64,000 bases of DNA, taken from NCBI RefSeq assembly GCF_001457815.1, contig NZ_LN898220.1, positions 124,001 through 188,000 on the forward strand, written 5' to 3'. This document shows, one piece after another, positions 16,259-25,036 of this stretch. The translations under genes were made by a program, and so were the position numbers. How positions within the stretch are numbered: position 1 is the first letter of the stretch; the number at the start of each line of letters is the position of its first letter. Below the pieces are notes generated by a model. It did no database searches. It saw only the letters and a program-made list of their open reading frames with translations, and was not told the DNA's origin. The stretch comes from Vitreoscilla massiliensis (GTDB lineage: Bacteria; Pseudomonadota; Gammaproteobacteria; Burkholderiales; Neisseriaceae).

Positions 16259-18157
16259 TTATGCGTGTGCCGCAATCAACAATTGGTTCATGCGTTTCAC
16301 AAAGCTGGCTGGGTCTTCCAGTTTGCCGCCTTCAGCGAGCAAAGCTTGGTCGTACAGCAATTGTGACAATTCTGCTTGCACCACGCCATTGGCTTCACTG
16401 GCCAAGCGTTGCACCAACACGTGCTCAGGATTGATTTCCAACACCGGTTTCGCGCCTGGCAATTGGTCGGCCGCACCGGCCGCTGCCAACATGCGTTGCA
16501 GGTTTTGGCTCATGTCGTGTTCACCCACCACCAAACACGCAGGGCTTTCGGTCAAACGGGTGGTGGCGCGCACATCGGCCACTTTGTCGCCCAAATCGGC
16601 CTTGATTTTGGCCACCACATCTTTGGCTGCTTCTTGGGCTTTTTCTTGTTCGGCCTTGTCGACTTCGTTTTCCAAGCTGCCCAAGTCCAATTCGCCTTTG
16701 GACACGCTGGCGAGTTTTTTGCCCTCAAATTCAAACAAGCTGCCCACCACCCACTCGTCAATGCGGTCGGTCAACAGCAACACTTCTATGCCTTTTTTGC
16801 GGTAGATTTCCAAGTGTGGGCTGTTTTTCGCCGCCGCATACGTCTCAGCAGTGATGTAGTAAATCTTGTCTTGGCCTTCTTTCATGCGCGCAATGTAATC
16901 TGCCAACGACACGGTTTGGGCGGCATCATCGTTGTGCGTGGAGGCAAAACGGCTCAAAGCGGCAATCTTGTCTTTATTGGCCGCATCTTCGCCTATGCCT
17001 TCTTTCAACACGCTACCGAAGGTATTCCAGAATTGGCTGTAGTCTTCAGCACGGTTTTTGGCGATGTCTTCCAACATGGACAGGATTTTTTTCACAGCGC
17101 CGGCGCGAATTTGATCCAAATCGCGGCTTTGTTGCAAGATTTCACGCGACACATTCAAAGGCAAATCATTGGTATCAATAATGCCTTTGATGAAACGCAA
17201 ATACATCGGCATCAATTTTTGCACATCGTCCATGATGAACACGCGCTTCACATACAGCTTCACGCCGCCTTTTGGCTCGCGATCGTACATGTCAAACGGC
17301 GCATTTTTCGGTACATACATCAAACCGGTGTATTCGTGTTTGCCTTCGACACGGAAATGCGTCCATGCCAAAGCATCGTTGAAATCGTGTGAAATGTGTT
17401 TGTAAAACTCTTGGTATTGCTCGTCGCTGATGTCATTTTTGCTGCGTGTCCACAAGGCTTGCGCTTGGTTCACGGCTTCCAATTCATCCGAATGGGTGAT
17501 GTTGCCTTCGTCGTCGTAAGACGGGGCTTTTTTCATCAAAATCGGCACAGAAATGTGGTCGCTGTAAGTGGTAACGATGCGGCGCAGCGTCCAATCGCTG
17601 AGCAAATCGGCATCTTCTTCTTTGATGTGCAAGGTAATCACCGTACCGCGCTGTGCCAGCTCGATGTTTTCGATAGAAAATTCGCCATCGCCTTTGCTGA
17701 TCCAACGCACGGCTGTATCGGCGGTTGTACCGGCGCGACGCGTTTCAACTGTCACCTCATCGGCCACGATAAATGCTGAATAAAAGCCCACACCAAACTG
17801 ACCAATCAAATTGGCGTCTTTTTTGGCATCGCCAGACAGTTGTTCAAAAAAGGCTTTGGTGCCTGATTTGGCGATGGTACCCAAGTTTTCAATCACCTCA
17901 TCACGGCTCATGCCTATGCCATTGTCGGTGATGGTGATGGTTTTTGCCGCGGTATCGCAAGTAACGGTAATGTGCAAATCACCATCATCTTCCAATAAAG
18001 CCGCATTGTTCAATGCTTCAAAGCGCAATTTGTCGGTCGCATCAGCGGCATTGGAAATCAATTCGCGCAAGAATATCTCTTTGTTAGAATACAAAGAGTG
18101 AATCATCAACTGCAATAATTGTTTGACTTCGGTTTGAAAACTTAAGGTTTCTTTCAT
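16259..18157 (-). CDS. htpG: Molecular chaperone HtpG (Hsp90)
   Basis: 632 residues from the ATG at 18157, preceded by GAGGAACACG; the frame extends 12 codons further but without support. The N-terminal GHKL ATPase begins KETLSFQTEVKQLLQLMI and contains ELISNAADA and DNGIGMSRDEV. The middle and C-terminal dimerisation domains are complete. A sigma-32-like promoter lies about 45 nt upstream, as expected of a heat-shock gene. Inverted DUS words form its terminator. Confidence 0.96.
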   Translation of the reverse strand: MKETLSFQTEVKQLLQLMIHSLYSNKEIFLRELISNAADATDKLRFEALNNAALLEDDGDLHITVTCDTAAKTITITDNGIGMSRDEVIENLGTIAKSGTKAFFEQLSGDAKKDANLIGQFGVGFYSAFIVADEVTVETRRAGTTADTAVRWISKGDGEFSIENIELAQRGTVITLHIKEEDADLLSDWTLRRIVTTYSDHISVPILMKKAPSYDDEGNITHSDELEAVNQAQALWTRSKNDISDEQYQEFYKHISHDFNDALAWTHFRVEGKHEYTGLMYVPKNAPFDMYDREPKGGVKLYVKRVFIMDDVQKLMPMYLRFIKGIIDTNDLPLNVSREILQQSRDLDQIRAGAVKKILSMLEDIAKNRAEDYSQFWNTFGSVLKEGIGEDAANKDKIAALSRFASTHNDDAAQTVSLADYIARMKEGQDKIYYITAETYAAAKNSPHLEIYRKKGIEVLLLTDRIDEWVVGSLFEFEGKKLASVSKGELDLGSLENEVDKAEQEKAQEAAKDVVAKIKADLGDKVADVRATTRLTESPACLVVGEHDMSQNLQRMLAAAGAADQLPGAKPVLEINPEHVLVQRLASEANGVVQAELSQLLYDQALLAEGGKLEDPASFVKRMNQLLIAAHA

Positions 18158-18203
18158 CGTGTTCCTCGTATGCTGACAACAAGTATTATTCAAGATGAAA
18201 GTT

Positions 18204-18231
18204 AGATAAGGTGGATTTGGGGAATTTCAAG
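18204..18231 (-). promoter_or_regulatory. Sigma-32 (RpoH)-type promoter of htpG
   Basis: On the minus strand CTTGAA (18226-18231) is followed after 14 nt by CCTTATCT (18204-18211), close to the heat-shock consensus CTTGAA / CCCCATNT with its usual spacing. The start codon is 46 nt downstream. A second CTTGAA lies nearer the gene. Confidence 0.6.
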
Positions 18232-18367
18232 ATGGGCAGCAAAAGTCAGTCATGGGCGGCCTGTAAATACCCAACGCAACACAGCCATACGAGATGGCTG
18301 TGCTTGGAAACTGAATCTACACATAACAAAACAGCCTTTTACAGGACGCTTTGCTATGACGTATGGC

Positions 18368-18658
18368 TCAATGGATGCTGTAAACCGGCATATTGGTAAA
18401 CGCAGCCAAGTGAGCCACAGTAAACGAATAACTTTCTTCGTAATACTTCACCTCACCACTTTCGGTAAACACCAAAAAACCCGCACCGATTTCACGCTGA
18501 CGCAGCGCAATTTTAGCAGCAAACAATTGCACCAAATGCGCTTGGCGGTTGCCCATGCTGCGCAAATTAGGCATGGGTTTGAGCAGCGGTGTGCTGATGG
18601 CGGTAGGGTGAAACGGTTGAACCAGAGTCATTCTGGCAATTTTCATGGCAGCATTCAT
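18368..18658 (-). CDS. Small hypothetical protein
   Basis: 96 residues from the ATG at 18658, with AAAGAG upstream. Codon choice (TTG, CAA, GGC) matches the neighbours, which suggests a real gene. The protein looks like a compact alpha/beta domain, FLVFTESGEVKYYEESYSF being a beta-hairpin-like segment. No family recognised, no signal peptide, no membrane segment. The next upstream 150 bp are AT-rich and could hold its promoter. Confidence 0.5.
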   Translation of the reverse strand: MNAAMKIARMTLVQPFHPTAISTPLLKPMPNLRSMGNRQAHLVQLFAAKIALRQREIGAGFLVFTESGEVKYYEESYSFTVAHLAAFTNMPVYSIH

Positions 18659-18855
18659 GGGCGTGCTCTTTAAATGTTAAAATTTAATGACAATCTGTGT
18701 GTAAGGCACAGATTATAGTCTTTCCGGCGCAACTAGGTAATATGTTTGTGTGAATGATATCTTGATTTCATTCACAATATTATTAATACTCAAACTTAGT
18801 TTATATCTATTTAAAAAAATAAACCTCACCAACAAACGCCACCCTCGTGCGACCT

Positions 18856-19081
18856 TAAGCTCAGCCCTTCAAGATGGCACCACTTTACATGTTCAAATGG
18901 GTTTCCACTTTAATATAAGCTGTGTGTTGTTCCGTGGCTTGGGCGCCAGCGGCACAACGTTCTAAGGTCAACACATCCTCAACTTCCACCGCCGTTTCAT
19001 GCTCAAACACCTGTTCAGCTGGGCAATCGCCAGTTCCAATTGATGCTTGCGTTGGCGCAGTTCTTCGACACTCAACATCAC
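18856..19081 (-). pseudogene. Small ORF apparently broken by a frameshift
   Basis: A strong start (GGAGGATGTG then ATG at 19081) opens MLSVEELRQRKHQLELAIA. That frame then runs into a basic, unlikely tail and stops at 18968. Shifting frame near 19022 gives a well-composed acidic continuation, QVFEHETAVEVEDVLTLER, that runs to a stop at 18856. Together they would encode about 74 residues. A single-base indel, a sequencing error or programmed frameshifting could explain it. No family recognised. Confidence 0.35.
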
Positions 19082-19243
19082 ATCCTCCTGCCGCGGCTTA
19101 AAATGAAAGATTGCTGATAGGAGCGATTTGTGTACAAAGAAGTTCGGCAATCATAGCATTTTTACGAAAAAATTATAGTGTTTAGGCACTTACATCAACA
19201 CAAAATGGCAGACTGTGTTGCAGCTTGCACAAACCCGCTCAAA

Positions 19244-19287
19244 TGCGGCCTGAAATCGTTGTTTTAAAACAACAAGTTCAGGCCGCA
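19244..19287 (-). terminator. Inverted repeat with the GCGGCCTGAA variant, behind the HD-Pnk gene
   Basis: TGCGGCCTGAA and its inverse bracket an inner GTTGTTTTAAAACAAC palindrome. It lies 22 nt past the HD-Pnk stop and is a likely terminator. Here the repeat ends CTGAA, as in classical neisserial DUS, and not CTGTAAA. Confidence 0.75.
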
Positions 19288-19308
19288 TATTAAAAAATCA
19301 ATAGGTCT

Positions 19309-20463
19309 TTACGCGCGCACCTCACCACTTGCATACACCTCCAATTGATGTGCCTCCAATGCACTGGGCACTTCCCAGTGCTTGAGCATTTGCAGCAATT
19401 TGCCATTGCTCAAACTGCTGTCGCGGGCGTGATTGCGTTGCAGCAAAGTTGCCTTATCCGCCTCCACATACACCACGCGCACATGCGCATCGTAGGCCAA
19501 ACACACATCGAGGTTTTTCTGGCGCATTTGCGTCGACAAATGGGTGGCATTCCAAACAAAATCCTGCCGCTTGCGCAAATAAGCTTTGGCTTGATTGAGC
19601 ACGGTTTGCGCCACCAAACCTTCATTCGCGCCGTATTTCAATCCCAAGTGCTGGCGGGTGTCATCGTAAGACAATACCGGTAAACCCGCAGCATGCGCGG
19701 CCACCCACGTGTTTTTGCCACTGGCAGGCAAGCCGCACATCAGCATCACCCGACTGCCTTGCGGCAGTTGTAAGGCAAACTCGGGATAGACTTCATGGCC
19801 TTGGAAATAGCGCAAACGCGTGTGGACATTGGCAAAGACTTTGGGCGTGCGGTAACAGCCCTCTTCTTGCGCCAACTCCTTTAATAAAGCGATGTTGTCC
19901 AAGGCACGACTTTTGTCCGCACACACACGCCCACGCATGTCGGCCGTGGCCAACATATTGAGCAAATGCATGTCGGTCAGCCACGACAATTGATGGCACA
20001 ACCACAGCGGGGTGCGGCCATGGCGGTTGACTTCAAATGCAAAAAACGGCACTTGGTGCACGGCAATCATGCGGCAAATGGCTTCGCGCTCAAGCATGGG
20101 CAAACCCAATTCCCACAATAAAATGCGCGCATCCAAAGCGCCTTTTTTCGAGTGACCCGGCTGGCTGATGCGTCCGTGCTCATCCACCACAGTGGTGCGG
20201 TATTTGGCCACATCGTGCAGCAAAGCCGCCAAAAATACCTGTCGCTGCTGCGCTGCCGTCAATGCGGCAAAATCCACATCTGCTAACAAGGCGTTGACCA
20301 CCATTTGCGTGTGCGTCCACACATCGCCTTCACCATGGTACAGCGGCTCTTGCGGCGTGGTTTTGGCTTGCTCCAATACAGGGAAGAGATTTAAACAGGC
20401 GGCAAAATCGACCGTGTCGCCTTGAAACAAGGCATGAATGCGTGCAGTCATATCATTTTTCAT
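19309..20463 (-). CDS. HD-Pnk: HD phosphohydrolase fused to polynucleotide kinase (RNA end healing)
   Basis: 384 residues from the ATG at 20463, which overlaps the ligase stop as ATGA. The N-terminal HD domain has H51, HD at 83-84 (LLHDVAKY), H104 and H136. The C-terminal P-loop kinase has GLPASGKNTW (from 244), then SYDDTR and a late R-rich lid, QRNHARD. Characterised HD-Pnk enzymes remove 2',3'-phosphates with the HD half and phosphorylate 5'-OH ends with the kinase half. Those are the two steps needed before ligation. The adjacent RNA ligase completes the pathway. The target RNA is unknown. Confidence 0.87.
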   Translation of the reverse strand: MKNDMTARIHALFQGDTVDFAACLNLFPVLEQAKTTPQEPLYHGEGDVWTHTQMVVNALLADVDFAALTAAQQRQVFLAALLHDVAKYRTTVVDEHGRISQPGHSKKGALDARILLWELGLPMLEREAICRMIAVHQVPFFAFEVNRHGRTPLWLCHQLSWLTDMHLLNMLATADMRGRVCADKSRALDNIALLKELAQEEGCYRTPKVFANVHTRLRYFQGHEVYPEFALQLPQGSRVMLMCGLPASGKNTWVAAHAAGLPVLSYDDTRQHLGLKYGANEGLVAQTVLNQAKAYLRKRQDFVWNATHLSTQMRQKNLDVCLAYDAHVRVVYVEADKATLLQRNHARDSSLSNGKLLQMLKHWEVPSALEAHQLEVYASGEVRA

Positions 20464-21305
20464 GCGCTCTCTCCACCGGTCTCTCCACTGGCGGCCTGTA
20501 ACCAATCTTTCGGCAATTCTGGCGCGTAAATATCCACGCCAGCGCGCAAACCATTGACCACAATGGGCCGTTCGCTGTGGTGCGAGCCAGAATCCAACAG
20601 CGTTTGCACGAAATCGGCGCGCACCAATTTATAGCGCTCCAGCACTTGGCCGTGCTCCTCCACTTTGATGTACAAACCTTCTGCGGCATCGGCATGGTCA
20701 GTTTGTTGCCAGCACAAGGCCTCATCCAAATCTGCGCGCGCACAAGCGGCCGCAAACTGGTGTTTCCATGTAGCGGTTTTCGCCAGCGAAGGCTGTATCA
20801 ACGCTTGCAAGGACACCAAGGATTTGGGCGCGATGCCTTGGTATAACACCGGCACCGATAGTACTGGCAACGGTTGTAGCAATTGTTGCCGCATTGGCGT
20901 GTCCAAAAACACATGTCGCTCGCGGTCGTAGACATCAAATTCGCACAGCCAATGCGGCAAGGCATCGTAAAACACCGAGTGTTTGGCGTACAGCCATTCG
21001 GCGTAGACGATGTAGCGATGACCCAATGCGGCCTGTAAGGCTGTTTCATGGGTTTTTGCCCACAATTTAAAATAATTGAACTGGCGCTCGCGCCCGCCCA
21101 CTTGGTGCAGATTCAAATAATGGCCACGCGATTGCAAATGCAACACCTCTTGCTCAAAACTGATGCCGACATTGGCGCCATCGAGTTTTTCTTCCACCAC
21201 AATGTGCCGGCCTGTAAGGTGTTTATAAGGAATGGTTTCTTTGTCGCCGGCAGCGAGACCTGAGCCTTGCAAATGCGGCGTGCGCGGGTATTTCAATAAA
21301 GTCAT
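20460..21305 (-). CDS. RNA ligase of an RNA-repair cassette
   Basis: 281 residues from the ATG at 21305 (GAAAGAA upstream). The nucleotidyltransferase motif I is KLDG at 40-43, with K40 the expected AMP-accepting lysine. Motif IV is EGLYIKVE and motif V RYKLVR. These place it with T4-like RNA ligases that seal 3'-OH/5'-phosphate ends. The partner HD-Pnk gene follows with a 4-nt overlap. DUS-like words lie within it at 20491-20501 and 21028-21038, so it is settled in this genome and not a recent arrival. Confidence 0.85.
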   Translation of the reverse strand: MTLLKYPRTPHLQGSGLAAGDKETIPYKHLTGRHIVVEEKLDGANVGISFEQEVLHLQSRGHYLNLHQVGGRERQFNYFKLWAKTHETALQAALGHRYIVYAEWLYAKHSVFYDALPHWLCEFDVYDRERHVFLDTPMRQQLLQPLPVLSVPVLYQGIAPKSLVSLQALIQPSLAKTATWKHQFAAACARADLDEALCWQQTDHADAAEGLYIKVEEHGQVLERYKLVRADFVQTLLDSGSHHSERPIVVNGLRAGVDIYAPELPKDWLQAASGETGGESA

Positions 21306-21495
21306 GATTTGGTTCTTTCGTAAGACCGAACCAAGAGCGATAAAGTGGCTGCTGCGGGGAGAGGATGGTGCAGAACACACACGCATCCTAAAAGAATGCG
21401 TCGTTTAATTCGGTTGAATGTGTAAACGTGGCATAGAGAAATCTATCCAAATAAAAGGGTTGGAGTAATGGGAGCGCAGTATAGAGGCTCTAGAG
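21306..21495. other. Upstream region of the RNA-repair cassette
   Basis: 190 bp between the ligase start and the repeat array. The ligase promoter must lie here. I see no convincing -10/-35 or operator. Confidence 0.4.
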
Positions 21496-21893
21496 GCGGC
21501 CTGTAAAATCCACAGGCATATCACAGGCCGTAGGTGTGGGCGATGTGCAACAGCGAGGGTGCTGATGTATGCCTGAAAACAACCATTTCAGCACTATCTC
21601 TTAAGCAGGGTTTTACAGACTGCATGATGCGGCCTGTAAACATTGATAGACCGCTTATCCGTGCCTGTATCTTGTATGCATCAAGAGTATGTCTGTTCGG
21701 ATAAAACCAGATGGCTACGTCTTAAAATAATTGTTATCAGCTCTGAATGCGGCCTGTAAGTGCTTACAGGTCGCTTATCCTACCTATGGCTTGAATGTAA
21801 AACGAGAATGTCTGCCCTGATAAAACCAGACCGTAATACTCAAAATAATGGTTACAAAACACTTGAGGCGGCCTGTAAACCCTTACAGGCCGC
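21496..21893. repeat. Degenerate tandem array, ~120-bp units each starting with GCGGCCTGTAA
   Basis: The word GCGGCCTGTAA recurs at 21496, 21629, 21749 and 21868, spacing 133, 120 and 119 bp. The units from 21629 and 21749 also share CGCTTATCC, GAATGTCTG or GTATGTCTG, GATAAAACCAGA and CAAAATAAT/TAAAATAAT in the same order. The last pair (21868-21893) is a perfect inverted repeat and probably terminates the RND operon. No coding frame fits the units. Confidence 0.8.
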
Positions 21894-21900
21894 TGTTGCA

Positions 21901-24900
21901 TTATGCCGACGCAGACGGATGATTACCGCCATCATGATGGTTAAAGCGGCGTATGGTTTTGTGTATCCAGCTGCGGGTATTGTCCAAATACACATACACA
22001 ATCGGCACCACAATCAGCGTCAACACCGTCGACGTAATCAGGCCGCCGATGATGGCATAAGCCATCGCTTGGCGCGTTTCCGAACCTTCGCCGTTACCCA
22101 AAGCCAACGGCAACATGCCGAATATCATCGCCAAACTGGTCATCACAATCGGGCGCAAACGCACTTTGCCCGCTTCAACAATCGCTTCCAATCTGTCCAT
22201 GCCCACATTCAAACGCGCATGGTTGATGAAATCGACCAGCAAAATGCCGTTTTTGGCCGACAAACCCATCAACATCACGATGCCAATGATGGAGAACATA
22301 TTGAGCGTGTTGCTCGTGAGCCACAGCGCCACAAACACACCAATGAAAATCAGTGGCAAGGACATCATGATGGTAATCGGCAAGGTGAAGCTGCGGAACT
22401 GCGCCACCAAAATCAGATAGATGAAAATAATGCCCAAGGCCAAGGCTTGCAGCGCATACATGCCCGATTCTTGCATGTCGCGGCTCGCGCCTTCTTGCAC
22501 CAAGGTCACGCTGCTGGGCAATTGCAATTCGGATTTGAAGGCGTCGATTTGGCTGAATACCTCGCTGTTGTTATAACCCGCGCCAATATTGGCAGTGAGG
22601 CTGATTTCGCGCTGCAAATTGATGCGGTTAATCTGGCGCGGACTCACACCCGGCTTGATGGTGGCGATGGTGTCCAAACTGACCATGTGCACTTGGCCAT
22701 CGCTGCCGGTGGTGGGGATGGTGGTTTGTTTGAGCAAATCGGCGCTGCGCGTGCCTTGTGGGATGCGCAATTGCACATCGTAGCTGTTGCCATCGGGCGC
22801 TTCCCAGCTCGAGGCTTTGCTGCCGGCGTACAGGGTTTTCAAGGTGTCGCCCAAAGTCGCCAAATTAATGCCCAAGGCCGCCGCCGCATCGCGATCGATC
22901 AACACGTCTAACGATGGGTCAGCATCGGATTCGCTGTTTTCAATGTCGGTAACGCCGGGGATTTTCGCCAGCGCCGCTTCCACTTGTTTGGCCGCTGCGG
23001 TCAAATCCTCGCTGTTGCTGCCGCGCAAACCGACATTGACCACTTTACCGCCTGGGCCAGCCTGCCCCATCGCTTCAATTGAGGTGATTTCTATGCCAGC
23101 GATTTTGTCCAATTCCACGCGCATGTCGCGCATCAATTGGTGCACATCGCGCTCACGCTGGTTTTTATCGCCGACATCTATGCTGAGCGAACTGTTGGTC
23201 TTGCCATTGCCAAAACCTGCCGCACCAATGTCGGCGGCCACGCTTTTGACCTCGGGGAAATGGCCAATGGCATTGCGCACTTCGGTGGTTTTTTGGGTGG
23301 TGTATTCCAAGGTCGAGCCGGTGGCGGTTTTGAACGCCACCTTAATTTTGCCTCGGTCTTGTTGCGGCATGAACTCACCACCAACCATGCCCGAGCCGAC
23401 CAAGGCAAAACTCGCCAACATCATCACCGTTACCACCGCCAATACCTTAATCGGATGGTGCAAACACCAGCGCACCCAACCGGTATAGCGCTCGGCCACA
23501 TCGTCTATCCAGCGGTCAAAACGGTCAACCGCACGGCCGATGAAGCCGCGCTTGCCATGTTTCGGGTCGTGCCATATGCTCGACAGCATCGGGTCCAGAC
23601 TCAAAGACACCACCGTCGAAATCACCACCGCCGCTGCCACCGTCAAACCAAATTGGTGGAAGAATTTGCCGATGATGCCATCCATATAACCGATGGGCAA
23701 AAACACCGCCACGATACAAAACGTGGTCGCCAATACCGCCAAACCGATTTCTTGGGTACCGTCCAAAGCGGCCTGATAATGGCTTTTGCCCAATTGCACA
23801 TGGCGCACGATGTTTTCCCGCACCACAATCGCATCGTCAATGAGCAAACCAATGGCCAGCGACAGCGCCATCAGCGTCATCAAATTGATGGTGAAACCCA
23901 TTAAAGAAATTGCCCACATCGCGCCGATGAGCGACACCGGCAAGGTCAAGCCGGTAATCACAGTCGAGCGCCATGTGCCCAAGAACAAAAACACGATTAA
24001 CACCGTCAGCAACACGCCTTCGATTAAGGTATCGCGCACCTCATTGACCGAGTTGCGGATGTCGTCAGATTGGTCGTAGGTATACACCACTTTCAAATCC
24101 GGCGGCCCGCGCTTGATTTCCTCATCTAGCATCGCTTTCACGCCATCGGCCACCTCGACCACATTGGCGCCACGGGTGGCACGGATGTTCAGCGACACCG
24201 CCGGTTTGCCATTCAAAGTGGCGATACTGGTGGCTTCGGCGATGCCATCGCTGACCTCGGCCACATCGCGCACCCGGATTAAGCTGCCATCGCGGTTGGC
24301 CACCACAATATTGGCAAAGCTTTCCGGTTTTTTAATCTTGCCGGTCACGCGGATGGCGATTTCATTGCCTTGCTGGCGCACCGTGCCCGATGGGTAATCG
24401 CGATTGGCAGCGGCGATGGCCGCATTCACATCGGCGATGTTCACATTCAGGCTGCGCAATTGTTCAGGTTTTACCGCCACGGTGATTTGCCGCTCGGTGC
24501 CACCGACGATTTCCACCTCGCCCACACCCATTACGGTTTGTAAGCGTTTTTTCAAGGTATTGTCGGTCCAGTCGGTCAATTCGCGCAGGCTGACTTGGTC
24601 TGTGCCCAAGGCCACGCTGAGCATGGATTCGTCCATGGGATTGAATTCCGACACCACCGGCGTGTCGATATCTCGGTCAAACGAGCCACCGACCGCGCCG
24701 ACTTTGTCGCGCACGTCTTGCACCGATTTGGCCGTGTCCACATCCAATTCAAATTCGGCAATGACCACCGATGAGCCTTCAAACGAGTAAGAGCGGATGT
24801 TTTTGATGCCGTTAATCGTGTTCAAAGCCTCTTCTATCGGCTTGGACACATCGCTTTCCACCACCTCAGGCGACGCGCCTTCGTAAGTGGTCGACACCAT

Positions 24901-25035
24901 CGCCACCGGAAAACGCACATCGGGAAAGGCTTCTACCGGCAATTTGAAGATGGAAAAAATGCCCAAGACCACGGTTGCCAACACCAATACCGCAGCAAAA
25001 TACGGATTGTTCACACTGAGGCGGGTTAGCCACAT
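21901..25035 (-). CDS. RND multidrug efflux permease (HAE1 family)
   Basis: 1044 residues, full length for an AcrB/MexB-type inner-membrane pump. The first helix follows MWLTRLSVNNPYFA. The TM4 proton-relay pair is in SLAIGLLIDDAIVVREN. Two large periplasmic loops and twelve membrane segments fit the family. It would work as a trimer with the adaptor encoded 1 nt upstream and an outer-membrane channel; none is encoded nearby, so a TolC/MtrE-like protein from elsewhere must be shared. Substrates unknown. Confidence 0.94.
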   Translation of the reverse strand: MWLTRLSVNNPYFAAVLVLATVVLGIFSIFKLPVEAFPDVRFPVAMVSTTYEGASPEVVESDVSKPIEEALNTINGIKNIRSYSFEGSSVVIAEFELDVDTAKSVQDVRDKVGAVGGSFDRDIDTPVVSEFNPMDESMLSVALGTDQVSLRELTDWTDNTLKKRLQTVMGVGEVEIVGGTERQITVAVKPEQLRSLNVNIADVNAAIAAANRDYPSGTVRQQGNEIAIRVTGKIKKPESFANIVVANRDGSLIRVRDVAEVSDGIAEATSIATLNGKPAVSLNIRATRGANVVEVADGVKAMLDEEIKRGPPDLKVVYTYDQSDDIRNSVNEVRDTLIEGVLLTVLIVFLFLGTWRSTVITGLTLPVSLIGAMWAISLMGFTINLMTLMALSLAIGLLIDDAIVVRENIVRHVQLGKSHYQAALDGTQEIGLAVLATTFCIVAVFLPIGYMDGIIGKFFHQFGLTVAAAVVISTVVSLSLDPMLSSIWHDPKHGKRGFIGRAVDRFDRWIDDVAERYTGWVRWCLHHPIKVLAVVTVMMLASFALVGSGMVGGEFMPQQDRGKIKVAFKTATGSTLEYTTQKTTEVRNAIGHFPEVKSVAADIGAAGFGNGKTNSSLSIDVGDKNQRERDVHQLMRDMRVELDKIAGIEITSIEAMGQAGPGGKVVNVGLRGSNSEDLTAAAKQVEAALAKIPGVTDIENSESDADPSLDVLIDRDAAAALGINLATLGDTLKTLYAGSKASSWEAPDGNSYDVQLRIPQGTRSADLLKQTTIPTTGSDGQVHMVSLDTIATIKPGVSPRQINRINLQREISLTANIGAGYNNSEVFSQIDAFKSELQLPSSVTLVQEGASRDMQESGMYALQALALGIIFIYLILVAQFRSFTLPITIMMSLPLIFIGVFVALWLTSNTLNMFSIIGIVMLMGLSAKNGILLVDFINHARLNVGMDRLEAIVEAGKVRLRPIVMTSLAMIFGMLPLALGNGEGSETRQAMAYAIIGGLITSTVLTLIVVPIVYVYLDNTRSWIHKTIRRFNHHDGGNHPSASA

Positions 25036-25036
25036 A

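Noticed and set aside
16376..17392. A 338-codon plus-strand frame across htpG
   Set aside because: It is antisense to htpG, rich in His, Phe and Gln in a way typical of reverse-complement shadows, and has no ribosome site or family motif.
21496..21893. Possible CRISPR array
   Set aside because: The unit length (~120 bp), few copies, poor conservation between copies and the presence of the repeat word all over the window do not fit CRISPR repeats and spacers; no cas genes are present.
21760..22911. A 383-codon plus-strand frame over the repeat array and RND permease
   Set aside because: Composition is mostly His, Gln, Arg and Asn, the shadow of the permease codons; it has no domain and begins within the repeats.
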